In this document: positions 12,155 through 25,989 of the stretch, piece after piece | Layout of the letters: each line of letters opens with the position of its first letter | Numbering within the stretch: position 1 is the first letter of the stretch | NCBI GenBank assembly: GCA_009760855.2 | Contig: WPIO01000027.1 | Location: 594,501-658,500 of the forward strand | Origin: Cristatella mucedo | Taxonomy: Eukaryota > Bryozoa > Phylactolaemata > Cristatellidae | Length of the DNA: 64,000 nt | Direction: 5' to 3' | Program-made: the position numbers and the translations under genes | The notes under the pieces: model-generated | Seen by the model: only the letters and a program-made list of their open reading frames with translations | Databases searched by the model: none | Told to the model about the DNA's origin: nothing

Positions 12155-15100
12155 CACGTCTATCCTTTGAAAAGAAGCTGTATGGAAAGTTGAATATTAA
12201 GGGCTTCCAAGTTCAAATCCACAGTTTCCTAGTTCCCGAGGTTAGAGGCTGGATGGTAAGGGTAAGGTATTCGTAGGTATTAGGCACTAACGAAATGATA
12301 GAGATCACCTCCCTGCATACAAGTATATATAAAAGATTTTGGCGAAAACACAGTATCATTTGCAGGAAATAAAATTTGAAGTTGTCGCTGCAGGTAGGAT
12401 TTACAAATTTTGCCTGGCAAAGAAACCTAAGGTTGCCAGTCGTTCTGACGGAACAAAAAAGCATTCGTTTGCTAAAAAGAATTGCAAGAAAAATTTAATG
12501 CGCAAGCCCGTAATTATTTGCCTCCTAATACGTAGCTGGAAAAAGTTTAGGAAAGTCTGTTGTGCTCATATATTTATTTTGATTTGCATATTAATAAATT
12601 GACAGTAGTGTTTTGGTTACTAATGAAGAGTTTTATGTTATTTTTATTTAAATTTAGCATTCATTTACCCTCAATAATTATTCATCCATTCATCTTGCAA
12701 GGCAGTTTGACATACCTGAAAATTTGAACTGTTTTTCAATTTTGAAATGCAGACAAATCTTTTTCTTTTAAATTTTATGTCGGACTCAGAGGAAAATTTA
12801 ATGTTTTCCAAATGTACCCTATGGGACATCACCATCCGGGTCACGAATGACCTGGGTTATGAACCATGTCCAGGAACTGACCAGGTTCTAAACTCGGAAC
12901 CTCTCTTCATATTTTTCCAATGTTTATATATTTAATTCTTTTGTATACCTGCCTCCGATATGTGGTGAGTCCTTCGGGTAGCATTTTATCCGGGTTAGCA
13001 ATTTACAGGCTACATCTACTGGTTATCTATCTGCATTTGAGTCTATCAGGAACTACTACCCATCTGTTTTTGGACTATTGCTATCTGTATTAGGCATCAT
13101 AGGCATGCATCGCGTGTACACATGGTTTACTTCTGCCTAAAGAATATAATTGTATTGGGATGCAATGTTGCTGGAGTCTCTGGTCTAGAGCTGGATTGTA
13201 CCTGTTGATCGGTCTTCATAAACCTGGCTATGACTGTGGCTGCTAATCTGTTCTTGGTACGTTTGACTACTAAGCCAGCTACTTGGAAGATACTGCCCAT
13301 TAGATGCTTCCGTGGAGTATGTCGGGGCTGCGTGCAGCTCTGTTTCGCTGTTGCCTGACAAAGCAAACCTTCGGCAGACTAGCAGCTCCTCATAATGTTC
13401 ACATGCTTCAAGCAAAGTGTATGCTTAGGCTTTGCGTAGAGCAGCTGCCCCAGTAATTGGACGTTTTATTGTCCTCTGCTTTCATACTGAGGTCGCATCG
13501 TTTGCCCTTGCATGCTTCTCATTTACTTGTTTGGCGAGGATACACTGCTAGCAGCAGCTGCAAGAGCTGCTCAGCTGGCTACTGAGCGACGCTGAACATG
13601 CTTCTGTCGACCTAGGTATGTGGCACAGCCGATCGGCGAGTACTTCGATCTATCGAGCTCCCAGCAATCCACAAGGGTGCCTACCAAGCCGCTGGAGTTC
13701 CACTCTGCCGTCAGCCAGCGTCTGAGCTTTGGTGCTACCAAGGTGATCACTTGCTAACTGCCTGTGAACATATGCTGGCACTCGCTCTGGGTGGCTCTGC
13801 GGCTCGGGAACTCGCCCTCTGCTGCTGGCTCTGGCATCACTCCAGCACTCTTTTTCGTTGCTTGCAGGGTCTGTCTGAGCAGACCGGCATTGGGGAGCCT
13901 CAGATGCAGCTCTGGTGTCCATGGTGGCATAACCAAGAGAGGCCCAGCTCCATGCAGAAGTTCAAGGAGGCTGCGTGAGTGAACGCTGTCAATCAGCATT
14001 GATGCATGTAGGAGATTGTGCAGTGAAGGTTGGTAGTTTAAGTGCAGCTAAAATCTTCCTTCTATCCCATTGTTTGCTTCCCCTGCCGTACCTAATACGT
14101 AGGAGTTTCCGATCGAACTGTCGGAGATTGTGTCACAACGTGTTTGGGAAGGTATTAGTAGCCACACCCATCGCCAACCTCTGAAGCTGTAGTAAGCTTC
14201 ACTGCACCGACACAACCAGCCTCAGACTTTTTTGACACAGTTTGTTGCAACGAAATTCGCAGCAAAATTCTATTGCAAATTGTTATCTTTAGCCTTAAGA
14301 GAGTGCCAGTGGCTCTTGTGATTACTGCTCCAGGTCACATCTGTGAGGCATGTCGGCTGTAATGCATCGTCTACTGGCACTCTCAGTACAAACATCTTCC
14401 ATTTTAATAATGTATTGCAGCCATACTTAACATCGGGGACTCACCAATGCGGCCACGGAAGCATCATTTATCTGCGAATAGTCATCCTTGACGACACTTC
14501 TGGTGAATGAATTGACTCCGAAGGCGCTTTGGTTGAGGATCAGAGGTAGTTATTGATGCCTTTCAATGGGCTAATTTTGCACTATTTAAGCATTTTCTCA
14601 GCATCTCTCAGTCAACCCCTAAAATCACCACCTCTCGAAAATTGACACAGCCAAATTACATCTTCACAATATCAAAGGAGACACATGAAAGCACTGCCCT
14701 CCGTTTTGCTATTACATCCGGTAACTACAGTCTCAGCAGTTCCACGATTAGACATGCAGCTAGAAGTTGTCCACGATACCATTAAACGACCATAGCAAAC
14801 AAATAGAGCTGAAATAATTTGTTGTAGGGTTGACAACTGTTAGCAAACAACAGGAAACTACTTTAAGGCAGGTACATTTTCCCGGTGATCTCTGTGAATC
14901 TGGACCCTTACACGTCTGGTCTACACAAAGCCCAAATCGAGCTTACCTCATTCATTAGCCTGTTTTAGTATCTGCCCTCTACAAAACATTCTTGTTGGTC
15001 AGCGATGCCACTTTACCGTAACTGCCTCACAAGTAATTTGACTTGCCATAAGCCCCCAATCGAAGGAATGAGATGCGAACTTGCACACCGGGCACAAGCA

Positions 15101-18100
15101 GGCACTACGCCAAGCCACTGATGCCATGCTTGCGTCTACTCGTTCGTCGGAGTTACATAGCACCTGCCAGTTCAGCTGTAAGGTTTTTGTGGCTGTGGGA
15201 GACTGCTTCAACTTGTAAAATGGGAAATTCTTGCTGCCTAGTGCATTCACTACAGCGAGATGTAGTAAGGTGCTGTGAGTGGATTGATTTAATACCCAAA
15301 ACCTACAGCCCTGGCTTAGCCCAGGGTAATGTGCTTGTTTTAACAAGTCGGATCGGTGACTCAAGCCATGCGGCTTGCATAAAGTAGGAAAAATTCGTTA
15401 GAGTGCTGTAAAAATGAATTATCAGTACCACTATTATTCAAGTATAGTACCAGGTAGGGAGATTTGTTTCAAGGTTACTAAAGCTTCCCAGATCAGGGCA
15501 TCAATGAAGCTTCTGTTCCTTTCCGCCCAGTATTATTTGCGATTAATTGCAACTCACCTTCGTCCACCTTTCACGTGTGCTTGGCTCCAGCTGTTCAGCC
15601 TCTGCCCGGAATTTGCGAGCAAGAGCCAATGTGCCTGTTATTAAGTTCTTGCCAGCTATTTATGAACACTGTGCTAAGCCAAGGAGAGCAATGTATTCAC
15701 TATTAGCCTGACCCTTTGACGTACTTTCGGTTGTTGCATGTTGCTTATGTCAGCGACATTTTCCGTGCAGATTTACCAGACGCTGCGCGTTATTTTCCCA
15801 CGGGAGACACCGGTTCAAGCGTGCATGTCTCCCTGGGCTCCTTTCGTTGGAGCTGCCACGTGTCGCTTGTCGCTCCGATCGCCGATTGCATTCAGCCCAC
15901 TCAATACCTGTAAAACAATGATGGCCCCTTTGCGGCCATCTAATGGCTGGCACTGACACTAATAATTCGCTGGCGCACACGCACCTCTTTCTGAGCCCGG
16001 GAGTGCTCTGCTAGCGTGTTTATCTGTCTTCGAAAGCTTTCAAATGCTGTCCTGACGAAGCAATACGCTTAAAGTTTTGCAGGTAGTCTGAGTACACTCG
16101 TTTGCTTTTCTCAGTCGAAATTATGTGGATGCACAAATTTCGCCCTCAAGCTGCTGCTGCATATTTCGAGTGCTCATTCATTTTTCAAGCTGAGTGGGTG
16201 TGCTACTGATTAATGCTAATTTATTTTTCTTCGCATTGCTATTGCCAACCAAACGTCATTGGAAAATATGTTTTTTGAGCAGAGTACATCGCCCCTTCAC
16301 TGCCATAGCAGCTGAATGCATAATTTGCTTCTTATCGCCAGAAGCTGTTCTGACGTATCCTATTTGCGAACGCCTAAGGGCTGTCAGCTCGACAGAGCCA
16401 CATACATACTGTGCAATGGTTTCGGAGAATAAATCTCACCCGTGACTCTACCGAGAGAGTTGTAGGTAGTGACTCTTTGCTGCTTTAAACTTCCAATGTT
16501 CATATGCTATCATCCAGCATATTTGATCGTCTGTGGTAACCACGTAGGCAAAATGCAATCGCTAGTACTTTAAATATATGACTCAAGTCAAATAAATCAA
16601 CGATCTCAGGAGTGTAGTTACAATATAATAGTCCAGAAACTAGTTATAAATGCATCTTTCCAAGGTACGTTCCCTAACTTCAATCGGTAGTCTAGTCCTG
16701 CTTGCCCAAGTGCCAATGATCGATCAGATTGGGTCTAGCTGAAAAACTCGTCAAAAAAGTTCCTGCTATGCTCTTCCAGTCTTCATGCAAAAGGAAGCGA
16801 GAGCTGTGTATCTGACGTGGATTCGCCTGTTACTTATTACTTTCCGTTGACTCTATAACTAACTTAGCAGTTATGGAAAACCCGGTGCCATTCAGAAACT
16901 GAACTTTCATTTTTCGAATTGGGCTCGACTAGTATCGCTCTTGCTGCTTCTAAAATCAACCTGGATGTCTTATTTTAAAGTGACCGTTCTCTAGACCATC
17001 ACGTCCACTTCTTGATAAAATCTGCCTAGATTTATCTTTATAAAATTTCCAAAAATTCCTGGCTCGCTTATACAAAGATAGGGCATTCATGATGCTCCAA
17101 GCATTAAAAAAAATCCCGTTTAGACTTCTCTAAACCGCAACTCCCTGGTCTTGTTGGAGTATTTGAAAGAACGTCTGGATGACTGTAACTCACCATTTAA
17201 AGGTAATAGCAGTGCAAGAATGCAGTTACAGTTTGTAAAAATACTCTGCAGCAATATTGATTTGTTGCAAATATCGCAGCATCTACATTCAGCCCCTTCT
17301 CCCAGGTCTGATCTTACTTTAAATAGGAAATAGCCAAACGACTTTAAGGCTCCTGGTTATCGTTATCCACTTCGTTAGCAACAAGGTAATTGTTGTGACT
17401 GACCTCTACACCAGTTTTATTTCCGTGTTCTGGCCGAACTATAATAAATACTTTCCCCTCAAGTTTCGCATCTTTCACTTGTATATATTGCTAAACAAAT
17501 TAATATTTTAGTTTAACATCCTTATCCAACCAGATGCTGTCATCTTCTAATGTATGTTAGTTGCACGACACATATCATTGGAGGTATGAGCATTTAAACG
17601 CTAAAAAGATAGGGAAGTCATAAGATTACTGCTCTAATTGACACAAATCATTTACTGAAACAACTTTCAAAAAATATTAACAATTGAAAGTAGATGAAAA
17701 TTAAAAAAATGGCTTGATGCATACATACTGCTAATATAGAACCTATAATCAATACAAGACATTATTTCAGGAAAGTGCCCATAATATTGTGATGTCGTTA
17801 CCATCGATTCAAAATTGGCTGCCATTGCACTGCCGTTTTAACTATCCAGCTTTAGCAGAGCAGATAACAAAGCTTTGCTTGATCATAAATGCAGCAACGC
17901 AAAATTATTTAGCTTAAAATCAGTCAGTGTATATTTATATCTTTTAATCAAAGCTAGTTTATACGAGTCCTTGGACAATGGGGAATACTAAATGTGACAT
18001 AGTCCAATCGATACAACTAATGAGCTGTAGGCCAACATAGCATTCAAATCAACCAGCTTTTAATGGTCGGACCTAACTGGCTTCGCATGCGAAATATCTA

Positions 18101-19005
18101 AAGGGGATAACTTAAGCTTTTCAAAAGCACAGCAGATTCAATATTTTATGAATGTCCAGACCTTCTTGGTATAAGTCAAAATAGGCTGGAACCTTGTGAC
18201 CTATTTCACGGGCCTTGATCTTTACAGAGGCCATCGTTTGACCACTATAGGCAGGAAATAGCCTCAATAGCTTGTCTTCGTACATACAGTCGAGGCTGTT
18301 GAATTAGCAACTAAAAGTTACTTTTCATTTCCAGAGGCAATAGGGTGGGTGACTGCAATAAATTTAATACTAATAATTGTACTAATAAATATCCAAAATA
18401 TCGCAAAGGAGATGCTGCCTTCTTCAATGGCAGTCTCTTAATTTTAGCCCCAAATATTGACCTAGCATGTTTCCGGTTAGTCAGAAAGCTGTATTTGAAT
18501 CTGAATATCGGTCGCACAATCATTTTACAATAATGAAATTTAAAAATATTTTTGAACAAGAATACATCTTTTATACGAGTTCAAGCAGCGTGCCGCCCTC
18601 CCCCCACTGGCCCAGTGATACCATGCTTAGCGACGACAAGGTCGCCTTCTTCTCTATTGAACTAGGCCCAGACCAAGTCACTGCCACCCACCCCTTCTCT
18701 GACTTACAGTTTGTGTAACAGCTTCTGGTTCGCTGTTTTGATGCCACGTGGCACTGTTTGGTACCCGGATGCAATGACTTGAGTGCTCCTACAACAAACG
18801 GCAAACCGACGCCTAAAATTGACCCTTGAACCGAAAGTCGAGCACAATGTTTGTGTATTTCTTGGCCTTTCGATCATTGACCTTCACCAAGGCATTTTTG
18901 CTGCTTCTTCAGAAGATGTAATATCTTTCTAGGCACGTTACATAGGTTTCAAAAAAGCTTAGTCGAACAGCTAGTGGCAGTACGTTCAATTGCAATGAGC
19001 GTAAC
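12155..19005. other. Long intron stretch without recognised genes
   Basis: No exon, RNA gene or intact transposon was recognised. An exon for the homeobox-like part of ceramide synthase is expected somewhere between 5300 and 20581 but none could be picked out by eye. Open frames at 13650-13999 overlap in several frames of a GC-richer patch and show no family motif. Confidence 0.35.
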
Positions 19006-19009
19006 CTAA

Positions 19010-19725
19010 TTAGAGGTGACGTGCACAGGATCAGAGTGCAAATATGATTGGTGGCAGCATGCACAGTGTCAGCAAGCATACACATACAATGGACGAATCA
19101 CATGGACTCACTAAATGCTTTGATCAAAAGGTGTGTTTTTTGTTTCCTCTTAAAAGCAGTCAAGTCAGGAGATGTCATGACAGCAGTCGGTAGTGAGTTT
19201 CAGGCTTTGGGAGCGTACGAACTAAAGGCACGGTATCGAAAGGACTTGATTTTTGTACGAGGTCTACGAGGAAAACATTTAGCTTCCAAAAAGCAGGTGC
19301 TTCGATGCTTTGCATATTTGGAGGAGCAGATACGATAGGTAGGCTGGAGCCAAAATATGAAGAAACCTAAGAAGTAGTGGCAGAATCCGGCAGTCGATTT
19401 AATTCTTGACTGGCGCCAGTGCAAGTCGGCAAGAAGTGGATTGACGTGGCGACTAGGCCACCCACGAGAGACAGGCCTAGCTGTAAAGTTTCAAGGCATA
19501 AAGTGCAAGGGCCTGATTGCACAGGCCCGTTGATTAGCTAGCAGTGAGTTACAGTAGTGAGTCAGGACGAGATGGCATAAATGTGCTGACATACTTATGT
19601 GTAGTATACCTGTCCAAGCAAGCCCCAACATTTTATAAATGTGTTGAATGGGTGCGTTTGATAAGAAACGCGACAAACCTGGCTTCAGATGATTGTCACC
19701 TGTGACCACCTCCACAAAGGAAGGT
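19010..19725 (-). mobile_element. LINE family B 3' region, reverse
   Basis: The minus strand carries the same 3' UTR landmark as other family-B copies (reverse of TTGGTGGCAGCATGCACAGTGTCAGC near 19047) and diverged RT C-terminal coding (residues resembling AFSSYAPKA and YRICSSKYAKHR at 19200-19420). It is a decayed copy inside the large ceramide synthase intron. Confidence 0.7.
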
Positions 19726-19729
19726 AGAT

Positions 19730-20575
19730 GGAGTGCAGCAGAGACGCCGTCTGGTGATACCTCTATAGCCTGACGTTGCCTTGCTTGATTTTTAAGAGCC
19801 AGTGTAACGATAATTGGGCGCTGCTAAAAGATTCAAGGTTCCTATGCCAAAAATAGGTTTTGAACAAGGGCATAGAAAGAAATCTTTAAATGACCAAAGC
19901 TTCAACCATGAGTGCCGCGGGACAGAAACGTAAATGGCATCCTTTTGAAATTTGGCCGGAAAAGTTTAGTTTAAAAAAGTCCTCCATCTCTTAAAATATT
20001 GTTTACAAATCTAATTACTAGTTTATCTCATCTCTTAATTTACTTGTTTAACTCTTGAACATTTTAGTAAGGCTGAAATTTCGTTGGGATGGGGCACCTG
20101 CGAATCCTGTTTTTACACAAGAAAAAGAAACTATAACCCTTTTTTGACCAGTGGCAGCATTATGGCTCAGATGGATATCTCAGCAAGCTTCTGTAAAAAC
20201 ATCTACAAAGGTTGAGCTTTTTAAAAACTCAAATATGTTTTTCCATAGTAGTTTTTTATGATATTCATGAAGGCAGGCAAGAAAAAGCGTGTTGAGAGGT
20301 CACGAGAGCAGCGAATCTGCCACAATCTCGCCATATTAATCCTTCTAAAAGATTTGTCAACCAACATTTTTCAAAATACTTTATATCTGCAGTATTATGA
20401 ATACATAATTGATGTTGGGAGAGCAAGTTGGGGAGAGGATTAGAAGCGATACCACCAACGGCAGCGTTGAGCTTCCAAGCATTACTCGGTCCTTGCATGT
20501 TTACATTGTCAAATCAGTTTGCCATGTATACGGAAATTATTCAGAGGCTTTAATACACTCTTTCTATTTTCTATT
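19730..20575. other. Intron sequence, nothing recognised
   Basis: AT-rich sequence without recognisable coding or repeat features; it ends at the pyrimidine-rich tract (TTTCTATTTTCTATTTATCAG) that serves as the acceptor for the next ceramide synthase exon. Confidence 0.4.
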
Positions 20576-20581
20576 TATCAG

Positions 20582-20639
20582 CTGGAGCTTCGCATACTAT
20601 ACTGTCATGCTTATCTATGGTATATACATGCTCTGGGAC
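20582..20639 (+). CDS. Ceramide synthase, TLC-domain exon (WSFAYYT)
   Basis: The exon is bounded by a pyrimidine-rich acceptor ending CAG and a gtaagt donor. It encodes WSFAYYTVMLIYGIYMLWD, matching the start of the TLC domain of ceramide synthases (W(R/S)F..Y...F.(F/Y)G...LWD). It starts with one base completing a split codon and ends in phase 0, so it joins directly to the exon at 32194 to give the typical LWDKPWF sequence. Confidence 0.8.
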
Positions 20640-20731
20640 GTAAGTACCAAGTCTTCTGCCTACCTCTGCTGGTATGTACTGAAGTTTTGCAGGTTATGAC
20701 AGATCACTGTGTTTACCAGTCTGAGCACCTT

Positions 20732-20832
20732 ACGTATGATGGCGAGGCCTTATTCCTTATAATAATAATTACGTAATAATCCTTATTCCGTATAATAATA
20801 ATTACGTATGATGGCGAGGCCTTATTCCTTAG
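20732..20832 (+). repeat. Short local duplication
   Basis: The string ACGTATGATGGCGAGGCCTT plus ATTCCTTA occurs twice about 71 bp apart (near 20732 and 20803), separated by two copies of an ATAATAATAATTACGTA-like unit. It is a small segmental duplication in intronic sequence. Confidence 0.8.
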
Positions 20833-22239
20833 CTTGCCAAGTAATTCTCATTAGACTCTGAGAGTCGGATTATTTTAGAACTACACATAATTTTGAATAT
20901 TTGCAGCTGCATCCTTCTGCACTACTTATAGCCAGATGAGGCTGCCAAATCAGCAGAAAGATGAGTCACCACAGCCACTTGTAGCGACTGTGCCGAGAGA
21001 TTGGCTCTGGGGTGCTTCGTTACCAGCCACAAACTTGTAATCAAAGGGTGGGCTCAGGAGATAGGAACGAGGCTTATGGTGCTCTCTACTACTGTATCCT
21101 ACCTAGCTCGTGTTGCGGTTATTTGGAATGACTGCACCACTAGGGTTATCCAGTTTAACACAATTGCACGGGGCAGCCTAGTATGAATGTCATCGCGGGA
21201 ATACCGTTGGCCTAATACAAACAGTTGGGTAAAGGTAAGACTCCATCTCAGGCCTGAGCTGATTGGCTCCAAAGCAGGGTCGATATTTAAGTTTATTAGA
21301 TTGCACTCTGCCATCATTCGCTTGTGGAACCTGAGATATATTCATCCGCGCCTGACAGCCCTTGAGTGCTACTAATCTGAGCCTATGCAAGCTCCTCCTA
21401 GCATCTTTGACTGTAGTTCTTCATTCTTTTAAGGTGACTTTCTTCAGCCAAGCTAATTGAATAGGTAGCTGTCATTTGCCAGCTAAGAAATAGTAATAGC
21501 TTGCGATAACTTTTACATTTGTAGTATCCAAGCTGAGAACTTGCGAGCCACTTTTAGCTAGGTCACAGTGTATTTATATTAGGCATATTGCTGCACGACT
21601 GTTTCCTCAAGTTCAGTCGAGTGGAGCTTTCTGTAGGTAGACAATTTTAATTAGTTATTAGCAGTTTCACTAAGAGTGCCAAGTTTACGGTCAGCCTCGC
21701 TTGGCCTGCCGAATGGTCCCACAATGTTTTCTGTTTCCCCTTTTTCTCCTGATTTAGGAAAATAGGTTCAATAGCCCACATTGCTCCCTTGCGTTGGCTA
21801 GCTTATCTACCATCACTACGTCGGCCAATCTCAATTTCCACTTACTACTGAATGGATGGATGTTGAATGGATCTTGCCAGCATGCTAGGGGCTTTTGGCC
21901 AGGAACTACTCATTTCTGAGCAGGCGGTCAAAGAGAAGCTTAATGCGCATTTCTGAACAAAACATGAGTTACCCCCAACCCTGTAGGCGGATTATATGAG
22001 TAAAGCCACATGCTTTATCATTTCAGGCCAAGTGATTATTCTAGGTGTATGATTGGGTCTCTGTGGTTTTTCAGCAATCACTTGACTATTACGCCTGCAG
22101 TTTTTTGAAGAGGTCGTCTTAGAATCGGCGATCGTTAGATCGCGATGAAATACTATGCCTATGCAAGTTACGGTTAACCAACCTCTTTCTGAAGTCTAAT
22201 CTCATTCATCAACGAGATTACAGGTTTTGCTTGTTCGAA

Positions 22240-22980
22240 TATTGCCGGTTAGCTCTTTATTGTTTGCGGGAGGCAACGATTTACATAGTGAAAGTATCTT
22301 CTTTCAAGGCCACCTAGATAACTTCCGCTTTGTCTAACTCTTCAGTCATGTGTATCGTATTAATGGACGACTCCTCGAAGTCGTGATAACAAAAGATCTT
22401 TTCACCACTGATCTTATTCTTTACCAAATTTTCGTCTCGGATGGTTTTTAAACTAGTTTACTGTTCCAGACCCATCGTTTAAGAACGAGATCTCCGAGTT
22501 TTTCAAGCAATATAACTTGAAAAGCGTTGGTAATGAACACATTTGGTGACACCTGAATGCAATACAGCCATGGTTGATCTGCAACAACGCTTTGCCGAAA
22601 ACACAGATAACCTCATTGGTAAGCTCAAAACTCCAATACTTTTAATCTGTTTACAGGAAAACTAAAATATTGCCAGTCAGACCTAAAAGAAATTGAATAA
22701 ATCGTTGCATCATTAGCTGTTCAACTCCAATTGGTCTCAAAACCGGATATGCAATTGTTTACCCTTACGTTTACCTCGTTCTTCGTTGAAAAATGGCACC
22801 TATTAGTCCTTCGTTTAAGACATAACCAATTGAAGCAAGTGTGGATTCATTAACCTCCGACCTACTTTAAGAAATGTGTTGGTGTCTCTGAATATGGAGT
22901 GCTTAGCTTAATTAAGTCTTGCAAATGGATCTCATTGTGTGATGGCCGCATACCCTCCTCTCTGTGGTCTGCACAAAAAT
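22240..22980 (+). mobile_element. LINE family A endonuclease/linker fragment
   Basis: Sequence from about 22620 to 22980 parallels 300-640 of the family-A copy at the start of the window: GGAAAACTAAAATATTGCCAGTCAG, then TTCTTCGTTGAAAAA, then TACCCTCCTCTCTGTGGTCTGCAC. Upstream sequence is probably its diverged 5' part. No open frame survives. Confidence 0.6.
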
Positions 22981-23059
22981 AATGTAACGTGTAATTTATT
23001 ACTTCTTTAGCTCCCCAAAGATTAGTGAGGGTTACATATGAGATAGCTTTCTACAGCCA

Positions 23060-23560
23060 AATCAAGTCCTACCCGGCTCTAGGTACTAATTCGGTATTCA
23101 GCTGACTGAATCTCAGGCAAAGAAAGAAAGTGAGAAGCATTGCTGAATCAGGAGAGCAGTTGAGGGAGTGAGTAAAATGGAAAAAGCACATAAGGACGGC
23201 TGGAAACAGTGTGCCACATTTGGAAGCAGTAAAGTGGATATTATTGCTTAAAAATAATAGCTGATTTAGCAACATCTTCTGTGTAGAGACAAAGAGCATT
23301 TGAGGCTATCACCACTGCTTGCAGTGGCATACAGTATCACCCAAAACAGGGTTTGAACCCACGACCTCTGAGCCAAGGTAGTAAATACCAACTGTCTTAC
23401 CTAATAAGCCAAAATGGTATACATGAGTTCCACAGTCCAGGATCTCCAGAAAAAGCTTCTGTCACTAATAATCTTCAAGCTGTTGAATATGAGATGCAAT
23501 TAATGTCAAATACGGACCTGAAGGCACGGTGAGGCTAAAACTAGTGCACCAGTTCAGTTT
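23060..23560 (-). mobile_element. LINE family A 3' fragment interrupted by a SINE
   Basis: The minus strand encodes the family-A C-terminal tail (a HFTHSLNCSPDSAMLLTF stretch at about 23120-23180). The copy resumes after 23425 with the sequence corresponding to 27220-27330 of the better copy (TTCCACAGTC..AGG..CT). The foreign segment between, about 23245-23425, looks tRNA-derived and splits the LINE. Confidence 0.65.
23245..23425 (-). mobile_element. tRNA-derived SINE inserted in a LINE
   Basis: On the minus strand there is a tRNA-like head: an A-box-like GGCTTATTAGGTAAGACAG and a B-box-like GTGGGTTCAAACCC about 35 bp further on. A tail with GAGGC..TC..ATGCTCTTTG resembles the other SINEs in this window. 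There is no matching acceptor stem, so a functional tRNA is unlikely. It interrupts the family-A LINE fragment, so it is the younger insertion. Confidence 0.55.
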
Positions 23561-24109
23561 TTTTGGAAATAGCCAATCAATGGTGGGTATTGGTGGTCAA
23601 TGAAAGTACTTTATTCTTTACCCATCGCTTAGCGAGAAGTTATCGAAGCTATTTTTGTAAACGAGACACTCGGTAAAAGCCATTGAGATTTGTTGGCTAG
23701 CATTGCAGCTTTATTCTATGCGAGCTGCAGTGGCCTAGTGTACTTTTTTTTATTCGAGCCAAAATAAAAAATTCTACAATATCTCCTAGAAACAATCAGG
23801 AAGCTAATTAATTTTAGTAAGCCAAAATGATAAATAGCCCCTAGTCGGTATTAGGGATGGAAGTGACAGCTAGCAGTGGAGGTAGTCATTTAAATTAAAC
23901 TTTCAAATTTAGGCATGTTCTAGGATGAAACCTAAATTCCAAAATACGGCAAATAAATGTCATGAACACGTAGCAGTTGCTTAACACCATCGGCTATTAG
24001 AAGAACAACGTCTACTTGCGACAAGTTTTGGGTGCCTAGGGAGTTTCATAGTTGTTCAGTTTAAGGAAATTGCCTGACGTCTACGTTTGAATGTCTGCAG
24101 TGCAAGCAG

Positions 24110-25190
24110 ATATGGCAATCAACCTCTGGAAAAAGTAATTCGGGCCCATGGAATAGGCTATCACTGTTATGCTGGCGATACCGAACTTTATTTTTTATTT
24201 ATACCGTAGGAGTCTTTGCAGCTACTGATGCTAGTGGTGCAGACATTAAATACCAAATGTAGGCAGATTTATATAAACTAGACTACGATCAAACGGAACT
24301 ACTACTCACAGGACCCACCGAGCATTTGGCTATAAAGAAGGCTTTGCACTTTTAAGAGGTGATGCTGTTATGGAAATCAACTTATGTTCGGAATTTTGAT
24401 GATCATATACAGCTGCCTAAATTTTGAAAACGTCGCTAGCAAGACTTCTTCCTCATCTAGCAATTAAGTCCGACCTCTTCCTAAGATTATAAACTATCTT
24501 CCTCGATGGCTTGCTAAACATTTAACTAACTCCTTTTTGTCTCGGATATATTACTGTAATTCCCCTTCGGCAGTGCTACCGAATAAAGCAGCCAGGCCAC
24601 AGCAGCTTGTGATAAATACGGGTGCAAGGTTAGTTAACAGATCCCAGAGATTTGCCTATGTGTCTGCTCTGCTGAAAGAGCATGGATGGCTCCTGGTTGA
24701 TCAACGGATACAGTGTAAAGGTCTTAGGCTTACCAAGATGGCCCGCCACATCTTGGCTCCTCCATGCCTAATTGAAATGCTGCACCAGTTTAAGACTGCT
24801 CGTTCCCTCAGGTCAGGTATGGGCAATATATTGTCTACTTCATTACTCTTCTCAAAGAAATTGGGATACTCACTTTTGCTCTGCGGGTCCTAGACTGTGG
24901 ATCTCACTTCCACAGTTCTTACGCAACAACAACTACTTTCCTGCTGTCAACTATGGCTCATCCTTTTCAGCAGTCCTGAGGTGCTACCTCAATGTTCCTC
25001 ACTACTTCAAGTACTCAATAGACATAGGTCCGCTTCCCACTTCCTTCTTTGGGCGAGAGATGAGATTTATTGGCTACCGAACGCATACCAAAAACGCTTA
25101 GGCATTGACTGTGTTATAGAGAACTCTCTTTTATAACACCCAACTAGCCTTCATGCCTTTTTGAGTTACTGACGCAAACAGAAATTTGGG
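24110..25190 (+). mobile_element. LINE family A RT to 3' end, decayed
   Basis: The plus strand resembles 1210-2280: GGCCCATGGAATAGG and the RT box region near 24160, then an RT C-terminal segment with KEHGWLLVDQRIQ (near 24680), LAPPCLIEMLHQF (near 24760) and the tail HYFKYSID..LPT. Several frameshifts split it. Confidence 0.8.
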
Positions 25191-25664
25191 CCCAGTGTGT
25201 AGATGCTCTCGGACCGCAGTGTATCCATCTGTCAATATATCAGTCCAAGTGAATAATACTGTGTGATCACGTACTGGTTAGCACAAGTGTGCTTGAAAGT
25301 CCTAGCCTTCTACCTCTCCTCTTCACTCCTGGCCTCCTAGAATGTAGTCATTCGGCACTACACCGAATGAGTGGGCACGATTCCAGAGCAGGTTCTTACA
25401 CTCTAAGAATGGACTACATGATTGTCTACCTTGTTGACAGAAATGCTAGAGAAGCAATTGGTTATATCATCACAGGAATTATTAGGTGCTAGGCGCTAGC
25501 CTAGGAGCGGTTAAGCTGAATCGTATACATCAGCATCGTCTAATTTTGCATACGTGATTCCTCAAGTTTTTTTTATAGATGCTACACTTGGTCTTTGATA
25601 AAATCGATTGGTACGATCTATAGTAGTCCTCGTATGGCTGACGATGGACAGTTAGTAAAATAAA

Positions 25665-25800
25665 TAAAACTCATTTCTAGAGCGCCCCAAGAGAACATAT
25701 TCTCTTTTCAAGTGCTTCACGAATGCCTCAGGGTTTGACCCCACGACCTTAACCATACATTGACCTGGGCAAGCACCTTGAACGCTAGACAAATCCAGCT
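25665..25800 (-). mobile_element. tRNA-derived SINE
   Basis: On the minus strand: a GTTAAGGTCGTGGGGTCAAACCC B-box-like block, GAGGCATTCGTGAAGCACTTG, then GAGAATATGTTCTCTTGGGGCGCTCTAGA. The last block resembles the 3' terminal hairpin of LINE family B, suggesting mobilisation by that LINE. Confidence 0.6.
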
Positions 25801-25989
25801 AGTACTGATCTGTTATATGCTTTTCAAGCTTGCGATAAGTGATTAGATTGTGATTAGTGGTTAGCTTGTGATTAGATTGTGACCATTTTTGTATTGCCTG
25901 TAGTAAACCGTAGACCACCTGGACGAGTTCACATTGTGTGAATTTACAGAAGAGCTCACACACATCCTCTAGTGTCATGTCGTAGCATT

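Noticed and set aside
13650-13999. Overlapping open frames in a GC-richer patch
   Set aside because: Four frames on both strands are open at once, none has splice sites or a recognisable domain.
23340-23420. A functional tRNA gene on the minus strand
   Set aside because: A- and B-box-like blocks are present but no acceptor stem pairs, and the tail matches the SINEs of this window; it also sits inside a LINE fragment as an insertion would.
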